A stretch of DNA of 64,000 bases from Ligilactobacillus pabuli (GCF_022836475.1 NZ_BQXH01000008.1:44281-108280); one strand, 5' to 3'. Shown: positions 17,518 to 26,046, counted from the first letter of the stretch. Program-made: numbers and translations. Notes: generated from the sequence alone by a model not told the origin.

Positions 17518-19140
17518 ATGCTAAAAAATTTAAAGTTGACGACATCAATTATCATGTTGAGTTCATTACTGGTCTTAGTGGCAGGATGTGGATCAAAAAA
17601 AGCAAATGACTCTAAAAAAGAAATTAGTGTGGCACTTAATTCAGAACTCTCAAGTGTCGATGTTTCTTTGGCAATGGATAATACTTCTTCAGATGTGATG
17701 GAACAGGTGGGGGAAGGCTTATATGACTTTACTGCTAAGGGTGGAGTTAAGCCAGCGTTGTCAACTAATAAGCCTAAAGCAACTGATCACGGGAAAAAGT
17801 ATGTCTTTAATTTACGAAAAGATGCTAAGTGGAGTAATGGCAAACCAGTTACTGCGAAAGACTTTGTGTACTCTTGGCGAAGGACAGTTGATCCTAAGAC
17901 TAAATCACCACAAAGCTATTACTTTGATGGGGTTAAAAACTACCAAGCAATTGCCAATGGCAAAAAAGCACCATCTTCTCTTGGAATTAAAGCCAATGGT
18001 AAATACAAGCTTGAAGTAACTTTAGATCGAGCCATGCCTTATTTTCCCTCGATTTTAGCAGTTTCCGCTTCATTCCCACTTTATCAACCATACGTGGAAA
18101 AGCAAGGTAAGAAATATGGGACAGATGCTGAACATACCTTATACAATGGCGCCTTTACTTTGAAAGGCTGGAATGGCTCGAATGGTGAATGGTCATATGT
18201 TAAGAATAAGGATTACTGGAACGCTAAACATGTTCAGTTAGACAAGGTTAACGTAAAGGTCTATAAGACAGAGCAAACAATGGTCCAGCAATATCAAGCT
18301 AAAAAGATTCAGTTCACACAAATTTCTGGCTCAACGGTCAAAAATTTGAAAAAAGACCAAGATTTAACTGTACGTAAGATACCAGGTAACCAGTACTTAG
18401 TCTTTAATGTGAAAGAAAACAAGCTGTTTGCCAACCAGAAAGTACGACAAGCCTTGGCAATGGCAGTTGATTCTAACAAACTAACGAAGCACGTCTTACA
18501 AGATCAGTCACTGCCTGCTACGGGCTATGTGCCATATGGGTTTAACAACAGTAAGACTGGAAAAGATTTTGCTAAACAGGCCGGTCAATTAGTTCAGAAT
18601 AATAAAACTAAGGCGCAAAAATTGTGGGCGGAAGGCTTGAAAGAGTTGGGTATGACTTCAGCTGAATTCTCGATTCTGTCGAGTAATACAGAGACTGCCA
18701 AACAAGTTGATGAATATCTACAATCACAATTTGAAACGACCTTCAAAAATTTGAAAGTTAGAGTAGCCGCAGTTCCATTTAACAGTCGTTTAAGCAAGCA
18801 AAATAGTGGCGATTTTGACACGGTCTTGAGTGGCTGGACCCCAGTTTACGCTGATCCAACTGACTTCTTAAACTTATTGATGACCAATAACAACAATAAT
18901 AATGGAAAGTGGTCGAATAGTGAATATGATCAGCTGATCAAAGATGCGAATGATAAATATGCATTAGATGAACAAAAACGGTGGGACAACATGGAAGCTG
19001 CCAATAAAATTGCAGTTGAACAAGCACCAATTGCACCACTTTTCTATATTTCGCAGGTTTATTTAAAAGATCCTAACTTGAAAGGCATGATGCTTGGACC
19101 TTTGGGGCAACCTTACTATAAGGATGCATCGTATAAATAA
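17518..19140 (+). CDS. oppA: Oligopeptide ABC transporter substrate-binding lipoprotein
   Basis: A 540-residue extracellular lipoprotein that captures peptides for an Opp-type ABC transporter. A positively charged N terminus, a hydrophobic stretch and the lipobox LVAGC place the lipidated Cys at about residue 24. The rest matches the SBP_bac_5 family (WSNGKPVTAKDFVYSWRR, YNGAFTLKGWNG). ATG 17518 follows AGGGGAGG. No permease or ATPase genes are nearby, so this binding protein must work with a transporter encoded elsewhere. Two peptidase genes follow on the same strand. It is a paralogue of the gene at 21626. Confidence 0.93.
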   Translation: MLKNLKLTTSIIMLSSLLVLVAGCGSKKANDSKKEISVALNSELSSVDVSLAMDNTSSDVMEQVGEGLYDFTAKGGVKPALSTNKPKATDHGKKYVFNLRKDAKWSNGKPVTAKDFVYSWRRTVDPKTKSPQSYYFDGVKNYQAIANGKKAPSSLGIKANGKYKLEVTLDRAMPYFPSILAVSASFPLYQPYVEKQGKKYGTDAEHTLYNGAFTLKGWNGSNGEWSYVKNKDYWNAKHVQLDKVNVKVYKTEQTMVQQYQAKKIQFTQISGSTVKNLKKDQDLTVRKIPGNQYLVFNVKENKLFANQKVRQALAMAVDSNKLTKHVLQDQSLPATGYVPYGFNNSKTGKDFAKQAGQLVQNNKTKAQKLWAEGLKELGMTSAEFSILSSNTETAKQVDEYLQSQFETTFKNLKVRVAAVPFNSRLSKQNSGDFDTVLSGWTPVYADPTDFLNLLMTNNNNNNGKWSNSEYDQLIKDANDKYALDEQKRWDNMEAANKIAVEQAPIAPLFYISQVYLKDPNLKGMMLGPLGQPYYKDASYK

Positions 19141-19178
19141 AACGCAGGTTTTACTTTTGAACAGATGGAGGCTGAAAG

Positions 19179-20021
19179 ATGAAGATTTATATTTCTACAG
19201 ACATTGAAGGGATTGCAGGTATTATTAATTTTGACATGGAAAATCAGGATTCGGTGATTTTCCGAGAACTCTATAACCAACAAATTGAGTGGGTGTTGGA
19301 GGGAATTCAGCAGTCTGATAAAAACGATGAAATTGAAGAAATCGTGATTGCTGATTCACATTCTAAGGGGACCAATCTTTCGTATAATCGTTTGACTGAT
19401 TTTGATGACAGGGTCAGCCTGATCAGTGGATTTCCACGACCAGAGTATATGATGAGCACGCTAGATGAAAGCTTCGACCAAGTCTTCTTCGTGGGTTACC
19501 ATGCAGGAATTGGTAAACAGGCTGGTAACATGGATCACGGTTATAGTGCTAGGGCTGCTTACAAAATCTGGATCAATGGCCAATATCAAAACGAAACAAC
19601 AATTAATGCGGCTTATGCTGCTGAGATGGGTGTGCCAGTGACATTGGTAGTTGGCGATTCAGGTTTGAAGGAACAGTTACATGATGAAAAGATGTTTCCT
19701 CAAGTTAAGTTTGTGGAAACTAAGAAATCATTGTCACGCTATGCAGCCTGGAGTTATCCCAAGAAAAAAGTGCGCGCAGACACTATTGCTGCTGTCAAAG
19801 AAGTTCTCAGCAAGTCAGCTCAGGAGACTGAACTACTCAAATATGAAACCCCAGCAGAGTTGAAAATGCAACTTTACACTACAGCTCAAGCCGATACGAT
19901 TGCACAATTGCCTGCTGTTGAGCGACTGGATGGACGGACAATTCAAACCCACGCTGATAGTATGCATGATACTTTGAATACGATTTTGGCGTTAGTTGCT
20001 TTGGGAAACACACAAAATTAA
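19179..20021 (+). CDS. dppA: D-aminopeptidase DppA (M55 family)
   Basis: A 280-residue zinc peptidase of family M55, related to Bacillus DppA, which releases N-terminal residues from (D-)peptides. The metal-site residues are visible: Asp8 and Glu10 in STDIEG, His61 in DSHSKG and His108 in GYHAG, with NETTINAAYA near residue 140. ATG 19179 follows GGAGGCTGAAAG. It sits 38 bp after oppA and directly abuts the prolyl aminopeptidase gene, forming a peptide-utilisation operon. Confidence 0.92.
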   Translation: MKIYISTDIEGIAGIINFDMENQDSVIFRELYNQQIEWVLEGIQQSDKNDEIEEIVIADSHSKGTNLSYNRLTDFDDRVSLISGFPRPEYMMSTLDESFDQVFFVGYHAGIGKQAGNMDHGYSARAAYKIWINGQYQNETTINAAYAAEMGVPVTLVVGDSGLKEQLHDEKMFPQVKFVETKKSLSRYAAWSYPKKKVRADTIAAVKEVLSKSAQETELLKYETPAELKMQLYTTAQADTIAQLPAVERLDGRTIQTHADSMHDTLNTILALVALGNTQN

Positions 20022-20924
20022 GTGGGAGGTCGAAGAGGCATCGAAGCAGAAGTCAAAATTTTAACTTTGAAAAATGGGTATCATCTTTGGGCACAAAAGC
20101 TGGGTCAAGGCCAGCATAAATTACTGTGTTTGCATGGCGGACCAGGTTCAGACCATGAATTATTTGAGGAGTTTGGCAAAAATTTGGCGAAGTATGATAC
20201 TGAAGTTTATATGTATGATCAATTAGGGTCGTATTATTCAGAACATCCTGATTTTTCCATCCAAGAAAATGTTGATAAATATGCGAAAATCGAATACTTC
20301 GTGGATGAAGTTGAAGAAGTTCGTCAGTTACTTGGCTTAGAAGATTTCTTCTTGTTGGGCCATTCATGGGGTGGAATCTTAGTTCAAGAGTATGCGCTCA
20401 AGTATGGTTCAGCCTTAAAAGGGGCGATTATTAGTGACATGACAGACGATATCGCCAGTTACGTTAAAAATATTAACCGCCAGCGTTTGGAACTTCTTGG
20501 CTCAGACGAAGTTCAGTTTATGGAAGAATGTGAGGCCCAGCAAAACTATGATAATGAACGTTACCGTCAAAATATTAACCGCTTAAACTACCGGCATATT
20601 ATCAAACATCCAGAAAATTCGACTAAGCATTTAATTCCGACCAAAAATGCTTTTCTTTACCACTATTTCCAGGGTGATAATGAGTTTGTAGTAAAAGGAA
20701 CACTGGCGGATTGGAGTGTTAAGGATCAGTTAAAAGATATTACCACTCCAACTTGTTTGATTTTTGGTGCGGATGATTCGATGGATCTTGATGAAGCTGT
20801 GGCGATGGATCAACGTTTGCCTAATAGTGAGTTGCACATTATTGCTGATGCAGCACATTGTTCAATGATTGATAATCCCACAGAATATTTTACAGTTCTA
20901 GGTCAGTTTATTGTTGGAAAGTAA
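20022..20924 (+). CDS. pip: Proline iminopeptidase (alpha/beta hydrolase, S33)
   Basis: Removes N-terminal proline from peptides (EC 3.4.11.5). The alpha/beta-hydrolase protein has the oxyanion motif HGGPG (38-42), the nucleophile Ser115 in GHSWGG, an acidic residue in FGADDSMD and the catalytic His in AAHCSM. The start is uncertain. GTG 20022 directly follows the dppA stop but has no RBS. The GGGAGG at 20024-20029 instead points to a codon near 20040, which reads ATC, so the natural start may have been lost. The next start candidate is TTG 20067. The product family is secure. Confidence 0.87.
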   Translation: MGGRRGIEAEVKILTLKNGYHLWAQKLGQGQHKLLCLHGGPGSDHELFEEFGKNLAKYDTEVYMYDQLGSYYSEHPDFSIQENVDKYAKIEYFVDEVEEVRQLLGLEDFFLLGHSWGGILVQEYALKYGSALKGAIISDMTDDIASYVKNINRQRLELLGSDEVQFMEECEAQQNYDNERYRQNINRLNYRHIIKHPENSTKHLIPTKNAFLYHYFQGDNEFVVKGTLADWSVKDQLKDITTPTCLIFGADDSMDLDEAVAMDQRLPNSELHIIADAAHCSMIDNPTEYFTVLGQFIVGK

Positions 20925-20971
20925 GGAAGAAAGAAATTAAAAATCCTTTCAAATTTAGTTTTGGTTTTTGG

Positions 20972-20999
20972 TTGACAAATGAATTTTCTATGTTAACAT
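20972..20999 (+). promoter_or_regulatory. Promoter of the T-box transcript
   Basis: TTGACA (20972-20977) and TAACAT (20994-20999) are 16 bp apart, about 35 bp before T-box stem I. Confidence 0.6.
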
Positions 21000-21030
21000 T
21001 AAATTTAAATAAATAAAAGATTAGAAAAAA

Positions 21031-21300
21031 CGTTGAAAAAGAACCAGTATCTAAGTTGATGACTAACAGAGAGCTCGTATTACTAGAAGCGGGCAGGGTC
21101 AGCGGTGAGAAATTTTATCTTTGGAGTTTATTGACCGTAATTAACGACGGTTGATCGGAAAGCATCCGTTAACCATGCAGCAAATCGTAATTATCATTGA
21201 TAGTTACCGTTTGTACTAAGGCTTTAATTAGCGAACAAAGGTGGTACCGCGCAGCGCGCCCTTTTAGGAAGAATTCTTTCTAAAAGGGTGCGCTTTTTTA
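21031..21300 (+). promoter_or_regulatory. T-box riboswitch, probable tRNA-Ile specificity
   Basis: Stem I landmarks are AGTA (21046-21049), AGAGAG (21068-21073) and GGTGAGA (21104-21110). Six bases after GGTGAGA comes ATC (21117-21119), the expected specifier position, just before a segment that pairs with TCTAA. The T-box sequence AAAGGTGGTACCGCG is at 21237-21251. Its bulge TGGT expects discriminator base A, which suits tRNA-Ile. The terminator stem (21254-21300) is strong and ends in T6. Uncharged tRNA should allow readthrough into the downstream oppA, linking peptide uptake to isoleucine shortage. The specifier is assigned by spacing, not by a full fold. Confidence 0.85.
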
Positions 21301-21311
21301 TTCTCTTTTCC

Positions 21312-21430
21312 TAGTCCGGTTCCGCAAAGCAGCTCCTTGCGCCTATCCAATCCCAACCTTCAATGCCAAAAACGCATTAAAGGCTGGGCTCCGATAGTGC
21401 TCGGGAGTTAACCGCTTTGCTCCACCTTGT
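21312..21430 (-). repeat. 120-bp structured repeat, copy 1
   Basis: Reads TAGTCCGGTTCCG to CCACCTTGT, so the element is on the minus strand. The inner hairpin pairs AACCTTCAATGC with GCATTAAAGGCT. The copy lies in the leader between the T-box terminator and the second oppA. Confidence 0.8.
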
Positions 21431-21436
21431 TTTTCT

Positions 21437-21554
21437 TAGTCGAGTTCCGTGAAACAGAAAGTTCCGCTTATCCAAGCCCGGCCTTCAATGCCAGAAGCGC
21501 ATTAAAGGTCAGGCTCCGATAATGCTCGTTTTCTCCCGCTTCACTCCACCTTGT
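21437..21554 (-). repeat. 120-bp structured repeat, copy 2
   Basis: Tandem with copy 1 and in the same orientation. The outer arms are GTGAAACAGAAAG and the CTTTCTCCC...TTCAC side. The inner arms pair around TTCAATGC / GCATTAAAG. Confidence 0.8.
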
Positions 21555-21625
21555 TTTTAATCTTTTATTTTGCACAGAGTTGGCCAACTCACGTTCTAAA
21601 ACTATTAGTTAAAGGAGATGGAAGT

Positions 21626-23242
21626 ATGATGAGTCAGAAGAAAAGTTTTGCACAGGTGATCGTAGCGTTAGGAGGCTTGTTCCTCTTAACTGGCTGTGGT
21701 CAGTCACAAGCTAAAGGTACCCCCAAAGACCAACCATTACACGTCATGCTTCCAAGTGAGCCAATGACCGCTGATCCTAACAAATCTGCTGACACGAACA
21801 GTAGTAGCGTGATTCGACAGGTGATGGAGGGACTCTATGCATTTGATAAGAATAATAAAGTGGTGCCGGGTGTGGCGAAAAAAATCGTTAAACCAACCAA
21901 TGATGGCAAACGCTATACGCTGGAGTTGAAAAAGAGTGCTAAATGGGCAAACGGGCAGCCAGTCACTGCTAATGATTTTGTTTACTCGTTCCGGCGGATC
22001 GCTGACCCAAAGACTAGTGCTCAAAATGTTTCTGCCTACGATAACATTCAAAACTTTGAGGCAGTCCAAAATAAGGAACTGCCTCCGAGCGCAGTGGGAA
22101 TCAAGGCATTGGGAAAACATCGGTTGCAAATCGATTTTGCCCGCAAAACACCCTGGTTTAACTACTTAGCGGCAACTGCTTATTATCCTTTGAATCAAAA
22201 AACTGTTGAGAAGTATGGTAAAGAGTACGGAACTTCTTCACAGAAACTGATGACAAATGGCGCTTACCAGTTGAAAGGGTGGAAAGGCACGAATAATTCG
22301 TGGACCTACCAGAAAAATCCCCGTTATTGGAATGCTAACAAAGTTAAGATCAACAAAGTGGTAGTGAAAGTCACTAAGGAACAAAATACTGCCGCTAACC
22401 TCTTCCAGACTAAAAAACTGGATGAAGCAACGTTGACCGGCCAATACGTTAAAGGTCACGCCAATGATTCAGCTTTGCGCCATCGCATGTTAGGCCGCAT
22501 GACATATTTGACCTTTAACTCAGAGGCTAAAGAAACCTCATCCGAGAATTTGCGCCAAGCCTTTTCTTATGTGATCAATCGCCAGACGATTGCCAAAAAT
22601 GTGTTACAGGATGGCTCAAAGCCCGCTAAGAACTTGATTCCACAGGGTGACCAGAAAAATCCACAAACACACCAGGATATGGCACAGGATCTAGGTAACT
22701 TGGTACCAACCGATGTCAAAAAAGCTCAAAGCTACTGGAAGAAATATTTGGCAGAGCAGGGTAAAAAACAGGTAACCTTAGATTTGTTGGTTGATGACAC
22801 TGATGAAGACAAGCACGTGGGGACATACATTCAGTCTGCTGCTGAAAAGAATTTCCCTGGTTTGAAAGTAACTGTTTCATCTCTGCCACATGCCCAACAT
22901 GTTAGTCGTTCGTTTGATAAGAAATATCAAATTAACCTCTTAGGTTGGACGACCCGCTGGTTGGATTCAGCTGATTTCTTGAGCCTCGCAGCCGCTGATA
23001 AGCCAATTAACTTTACCAATTGGAAGGACCAACCATTCAATGCTAGTTTGCAAAAAGCTGCTCAGACAGACGGACAAGCCCGCTACGATAACTTGGTCAA
23101 GGCTAACCGGCGTTTAATGGAAGTTAAAGGCTTGGTTCCACTGTATCAGCCAGCGGAAGGCAAATTGGTGAACCCTAAGTTGGGCGGAATCAAGTATGGC
23201 TTGGTCACCGATGTTCAGTATAAACATGCTTATTGGAAATAG
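21626..23242 (+). CDS. oppA: Oligopeptide ABC transporter substrate-binding lipoprotein, T-box controlled
   Basis: A 538-residue OppA-type lipoprotein with lipobox LLTGC near residue 24 and SBP_bac_5 motifs (WANGQPVTANDFVYSFRR, LKGWKGTNNSWTYQKNPRYW) parallel to those of the gene at 17518. ATG 21626 (or 21629) follows AAAGGAGATG. The in-frame TTG at 21551 lies inside repeat sequence and is rejected. It is a stand-alone gene: the promoter and T-box lie 330-650 bp upstream, with two structured repeats between terminator and start, and one repeat directly follows. Use of a T-box implies control by amino acid starvation, probably isoleucine. Confidence 0.92.
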   Translation: MMSQKKSFAQVIVALGGLFLLTGCGQSQAKGTPKDQPLHVMLPSEPMTADPNKSADTNSSSVIRQVMEGLYAFDKNNKVVPGVAKKIVKPTNDGKRYTLELKKSAKWANGQPVTANDFVYSFRRIADPKTSAQNVSAYDNIQNFEAVQNKELPPSAVGIKALGKHRLQIDFARKTPWFNYLAATAYYPLNQKTVEKYGKEYGTSSQKLMTNGAYQLKGWKGTNNSWTYQKNPRYWNANKVKINKVVVKVTKEQNTAANLFQTKKLDEATLTGQYVKGHANDSALRHRMLGRMTYLTFNSEAKETSSENLRQAFSYVINRQTIAKNVLQDGSKPAKNLIPQGDQKNPQTHQDMAQDLGNLVPTDVKKAQSYWKKYLAEQGKKQVTLDLLVDDTDEDKHVGTYIQSAAEKNFPGLKVTVSSLPHAQHVSRSFDKKYQINLLGWTTRWLDSADFLSLAAADKPINFTNWKDQPFNASLQKAAQTDGQARYDNLVKANRRLMEVKGLVPLYQPAEGKLVNPKLGGIKYGLVTDVQYKHAYWK

Positions 23243-23259
23243 AGACACTTTGTGAATGT

Positions 23260-23381
23260 TAGTCGAGCTCCGTAAAGCAACTCCTTCCGCCTATCCCAGC
23301 CCAGTCTTCAATGCCAAAAGCGCATTAAAGACTAGGCTCAGATATGCTCGGGAGTTAACCACTTTACTCCGCTCTGTGATT
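23260..23381 (-). repeat. 120-bp structured repeat, copy 3
   Basis: Starts TAGTCGAGCTCCG and ends CGCTCTGTGATTA, 17 nt after the oppA stop but in the opposite orientation to that gene. The outer arms GTAAAGCAACTCC and GGAGTTAACCACTTTAC pair. Confidence 0.85.
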
Positions 23382-23404
23382 AAAAAGAAAGAAGGACATC
23401 TTAG

Positions 23405-24745
23405 ATGACTAAAGAACAAGAAGTTAAAGATTATATGATGCAACATTTGCCAGATTATTACGATTACCTCCGCATCCCTGGAATTTCTGCCCAGGATACT
23501 GGAATCGATGAAACTGTACAGTGGTTGACTGATAAGTTCACTGCGCTTGGTGCCGTTGAGGTCAAACAGTGGCATGAACTAGGTGGTAACCCTGTCTTGT
23601 ATGCGGAATTTGCCGGTAAGAGTGACCAAACGCTCTTGTTTTATAATCACTATGACGTCCAGCCCCCGGAACCACTGGATGAATGGGAGTCAGAGCCCTT
23701 TGAACCAACAGCTAAGAATGGTAAATTGTATGCCCGTGGAGTTGCCGATGACAAAGGTGAGTTGATTTCACGTTTGATTTTGGTGCAATACTTCGCTGAA
23801 CATGGCGGTTTACCACTGAACCTGAAGTTTATCGTGGAAGGGCAAGAAGAAGTTGGCAGTCCAACCATTCAAGATTATGTTCATGCACATCAAGAAGAAC
23901 TCACTGCTGAAGCCTGTATTTGGGAAGGCGGCGGTAAAGATGAAGATGAGAAGTTTAAGATTACTGCTGGTTTGAAGGGAATCTTGTCGTTTGACATGGA
24001 AGTTGAAACAGCGGAAACAGACCTTCATTCTTCGCTGGCAAGTTACGCAGATAATGCAGCTTGGCGCCTAGTACAGGCATTAAATTCATTAAAGGACGCT
24101 AATGGCAAAATTCTCGTTGACGGTTATTACGATGATATTAAACCATTGGAACCAGCTGCCCAAAAGGCGTTGGAAGAAATGGAATTTAATGAAGCAGAAG
24201 TCAAAAAACAGTTTGGCTTGAAAACGCCTTTGGTAACTGACCAGCCACTGCAAGAATTAACGAATGGGACAACTATGACCATCAATGGCATCAATGCTGG
24301 TTATACGGGACCGGGGGTAAAGACGGTGATTCCGCGTCAGGCGCAAGCCAAATTTGACTGCCGTTTGGTGCCCGATCAACGCCCAACGAAGATTTATGAA
24401 CTAATTCGCCAACACTTAGATGCACATGGCTTTGAAGACATTAAATTGAAGTACCAGGTGGGCGAAGATCCTTCCAGAACATCGCTTGAGGATGAGTTTG
24501 TCAAACTAAACATCGCGATTGCTCAAGAAGTTTATGGTACAGATGGAATTTCAATTGTGCCTAACTCCGCTGGAACAGGCCCCGGGGCGCAGTTTGTTGA
24601 AGAACTCGACTTGCCGCTAGTGTCGGTTGGGATTGGTTATAGTGGTAATGGACCTCATGGACCAAACGAACATATTCGTGACCAAGATTTCCGTGACGGC
24701 AGTTGGTTTATGTACCGTTTGTTGGAAGAATACGGGCAGAAATAA
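23405..24745 (+). CDS. M20 family metallo-dipeptidase
   Basis: A 446-residue zinc peptidase of the M20 (CNDP/DUG1-like) group that hydrolyses dipeptides. The metal and catalytic motifs are complete: YNHYDVQPP (His plus Asp), GVADDKGE (bridging Asp), VEGQEEVGS (catalytic and metal Glu), and a C-terminal GPHGPNEHIRD His. The length is normal. ATG 23405 follows GAAGGACATC. It sits between two 120-bp repeats and behind an oppA gene, consistent with breakdown of imported peptides. Its own promoter is not evident, and repeat copy 3 fills the gap. Confidence 0.92.
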   Translation: MTKEQEVKDYMMQHLPDYYDYLRIPGISAQDTGIDETVQWLTDKFTALGAVEVKQWHELGGNPVLYAEFAGKSDQTLLFYNHYDVQPPEPLDEWESEPFEPTAKNGKLYARGVADDKGELISRLILVQYFAEHGGLPLNLKFIVEGQEEVGSPTIQDYVHAHQEELTAEACIWEGGGKDEDEKFKITAGLKGILSFDMEVETAETDLHSSLASYADNAAWRLVQALNSLKDANGKILVDGYYDDIKPLEPAAQKALEEMEFNEAEVKKQFGLKTPLVTDQPLQELTNGTTMTINGINAGYTGPGVKTVIPRQAQAKFDCRLVPDQRPTKIYELIRQHLDAHGFEDIKLKYQVGEDPSRTSLEDEFVKLNIAIAQEVYGTDGISIVPNSAGTGPGAQFVEELDLPLVSVGIGYSGNGPHGPNEHIRDQDFRDGSWFMYRLLEEYGQK

Positions 24746-24867
24746 CAGAGAGTGAAGTGAGATGATTAAGCGACAAGTATTATCTAATCTTGGCCTTTAA
24801 TGCGTTTTTGGCATTGAAGACGAAGCCTAGATAAGCGGAACTTTCTGTTTCACAGAACTTGTCTAAA
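24745..24867 (+). repeat. 120-bp structured repeat, copy 4 (diverged)
   Basis: Starts ACAGAGAGTGAAG at the last base of the dipeptidase stop codon. The inner hairpin GGCCTTTAATGC / GCATTGAAG is kept. The GCGGAACTTTCTGTTTCAC segment is intact, but the outer left arm is decayed. The remainder, 24868-25004, holds nothing recognised. Confidence 0.7.
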
Positions 24868-25004
24868 AAACTGAGCAGAGAGCTCTTTAGTACTTCAACA
24901 TCATATATCTTAATTAACAAATCCGGATTCTGATTAAAGGGAACCCGGATTTTTTCTGTAGATGTTTAAGAAAAATATTAGGAATTTAAATTAGTTAATT
25001 TGCT

Positions 25005-25032
25005 TTTATGATAGCGTACGTGCTATCATAAA
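25005..25032 (+). promoter_or_regulatory. Inverted repeat operator/promoter of toxin-antitoxin pair
   Basis: TTTATGATAGC and GCTATCATAAA flank GTACGT, ending 3 nt before the toxin ATG. TATGAT or TATCAT within it could be the -10. This is typical of autoregulation by an antitoxin. No Shine-Dalgarno sequence is visible, so the transcript may be nearly leaderless. Confidence 0.6.
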
Positions 25033-25035
25033 AGC

Positions 25036-25389
25036 ATGAAGAAAATACAGTTTGATTATTATGACTGGGATGAATTTGAACATTTTTTAAATCAATTACC
25101 TAGTAAAGATGCAGCAAAATTAGTTGTAACAATTCAAAAAATTGAAGAAAATGGCTTACTAATTGCGGAAAGGCAGGAATGGATTAAGAAAATAGAGAAT
25201 AATCTTTATGAAATTCGTTCTAAACGAGCTTCAAATATTCAGCGAGCTATTTATTTTCAAGTTCAAGGTACTAGTTATTTAATTACAAATGCCTTTACTA
25301 AGAAGTCTTCTAAAACACCCGAAAGTGAAAAGAAGATTGCTCGTAACAGACGAAAAATTTTTTTGAAAAAGAGGTTTAAAAATGAGTAA
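25036..25389 (+). CDS. RelE/HigB-like (Gp49 type) toxin
   Basis: A 117-residue basic protein with the layout of phage-derived Gp49-like/HigB2 toxins: an N-terminal Asp/Glu-rich start, a central YEIRSKRASNIQRAIYF strand region, and a Lys/Arg-rich C terminus. Proteins of this family are ribosome-dependent mRNA interferases. The toxin comes first and overlaps the antitoxin by 8 nt, which is the HigBA order. An inverted repeat overlaps the promoter. Activity is inferred from family and context only. Confidence 0.78.
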   Translation: MKKIQFDYYDWDEFEHFLNQLPSKDAAKLVVTIQKIEENGLLIAERQEWIKKIENNLYEIRSKRASNIQRAIYFQVQGTSYLITNAFTKKSSKTPESEKKIARNRRKIFLKKRFKNE

Positions 25390-25663
25390 AATTGATGATT
25401 ACATTGCAAGGCGTAGTGAAAAAGAACCTGAATTTGCCAATTTAGTTGAGCAAGAAAATATTAATTTAGAAGTAGCAGTTAAAGTTCGCGATTTAAGAGA
25501 AAAATTAGCGTTGAGTCAACGAGAGTTCGCTACGTTAGTTGGTAAGCCACAGTCGACGATTGCTAGAATTGAAAATGGCTCAATGAATGCTTCGACTAAA
25601 ATCTTGGCGGAAATTGCTCAAGCAACTAACCGGCGTCTAACAATTAGTTTTAGTCCAGTTTAG
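25382..25663 (+). CDS. XRE-family antitoxin of the HigA type
   Basis: A 93-residue protein with a C-terminal helix-turn-helix (LALSQREFATLVGKPQSTIARIENG) and a short acidic N-terminal part. The gene overlaps the upstream toxin by 8 nt, with AAAGAGG at its RBS. It should neutralise that toxin and bind the inverted repeat at 25005-25032. Confidence 0.82.
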   Translation: MSKIDDYIARRSEKEPEFANLVEQENINLEVAVKVRDLREKLALSQREFATLVGKPQSTIARIENGSMNASTKILAEIAQATNRRLTISFSPV

Positions 25664-25671
25664 TTACAAAC

Positions 25672-25709
25672 GCAGAGCAGCGATTTCTGTTTCACGGAAC
25701 TCGACTAAA
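25672..25709 (+). repeat. Fragment of the 120-bp repeat, copy 5
   Basis: CAGAGCAGC is joined directly to TTTCTGTTTCACGGAACTCG and ACTAAAA, so the 5' and 3' ends remain and the middle is lost. Confidence 0.65.
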
Positions 25710-25724
25710 AGAGCGGACAGTGAG

Positions 25725-25886
25725 TCGTCAATTCAAACGTAAGTCTCTCAAGCTTATGTACGTAAACGCAGAATCCAACGTAAGTTGCCCGGACTTCTGT
25801 ACGCAAATGCAGAACCAAACGTAAGTTGCTTAAACTTCCGAACGCAAACGTAGAATCAAACATAAGTCGTTCAAACTTCTGTAAAC
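25725..25886 (+). repeat. Tandem 41-bp hairpin repeat, about 4 units
   Basis: Units of 41 bp of the form CAAACGTAAGTTGC-N-CTTCNGNACGCAAANGNAGAA. Each holds a small stem such as AAGTT-GCTTA-AACTT or AAGTT-GCCCG-GACTT. The last unit runs straight into the terminator at 25887. The homologous array is at 49034. Confidence 0.75.
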
Positions 25887-25937
25887 AAAAGCACCGTCGC
25901 TCAAGTGAAATTTCAACTTGAACGATGGTGCTTTTTT
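25887..25937. terminator. Strong terminator in convergent spacer
   Basis: AAAAGCACCGTCG-TCAAGT pairs with ACTTGA-CGATGGTGCTTTTTT. It lies between the + strand antitoxin and the - strand gene and is homologous to 49150-49205. Confidence 0.85.
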
Positions 25938-25938
25938 C

Positions 25939-26041
25939 TAGTCCAGCTGCGAAACTCAGAAGATTCCGCCTAACCTGCTTTTAGCCATCATGCCTGGAAG
26001 TCTGTTAGTGTTCATCTTCTAACCGCCTCACTCCACGCTGT
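25939..26041 (-). repeat. 120-bp structured repeat, copy 6 (diverged)
   Basis: Starts TAGTCCAGCTGCGAAACTC and ends CTCCACGCTG directly behind the stop of the - strand gene. It is oriented with that gene. The inner arms are degenerate. Confidence 0.65.
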
Positions 26042-26046
26042 TTGCT

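Noticed and set aside
21551..21625. Upstream start of the second oppA
   Set aside because: The extension lies in repeat sequence and precedes the clear RBS AAAGGAGATG and a normal lipoprotein signal.
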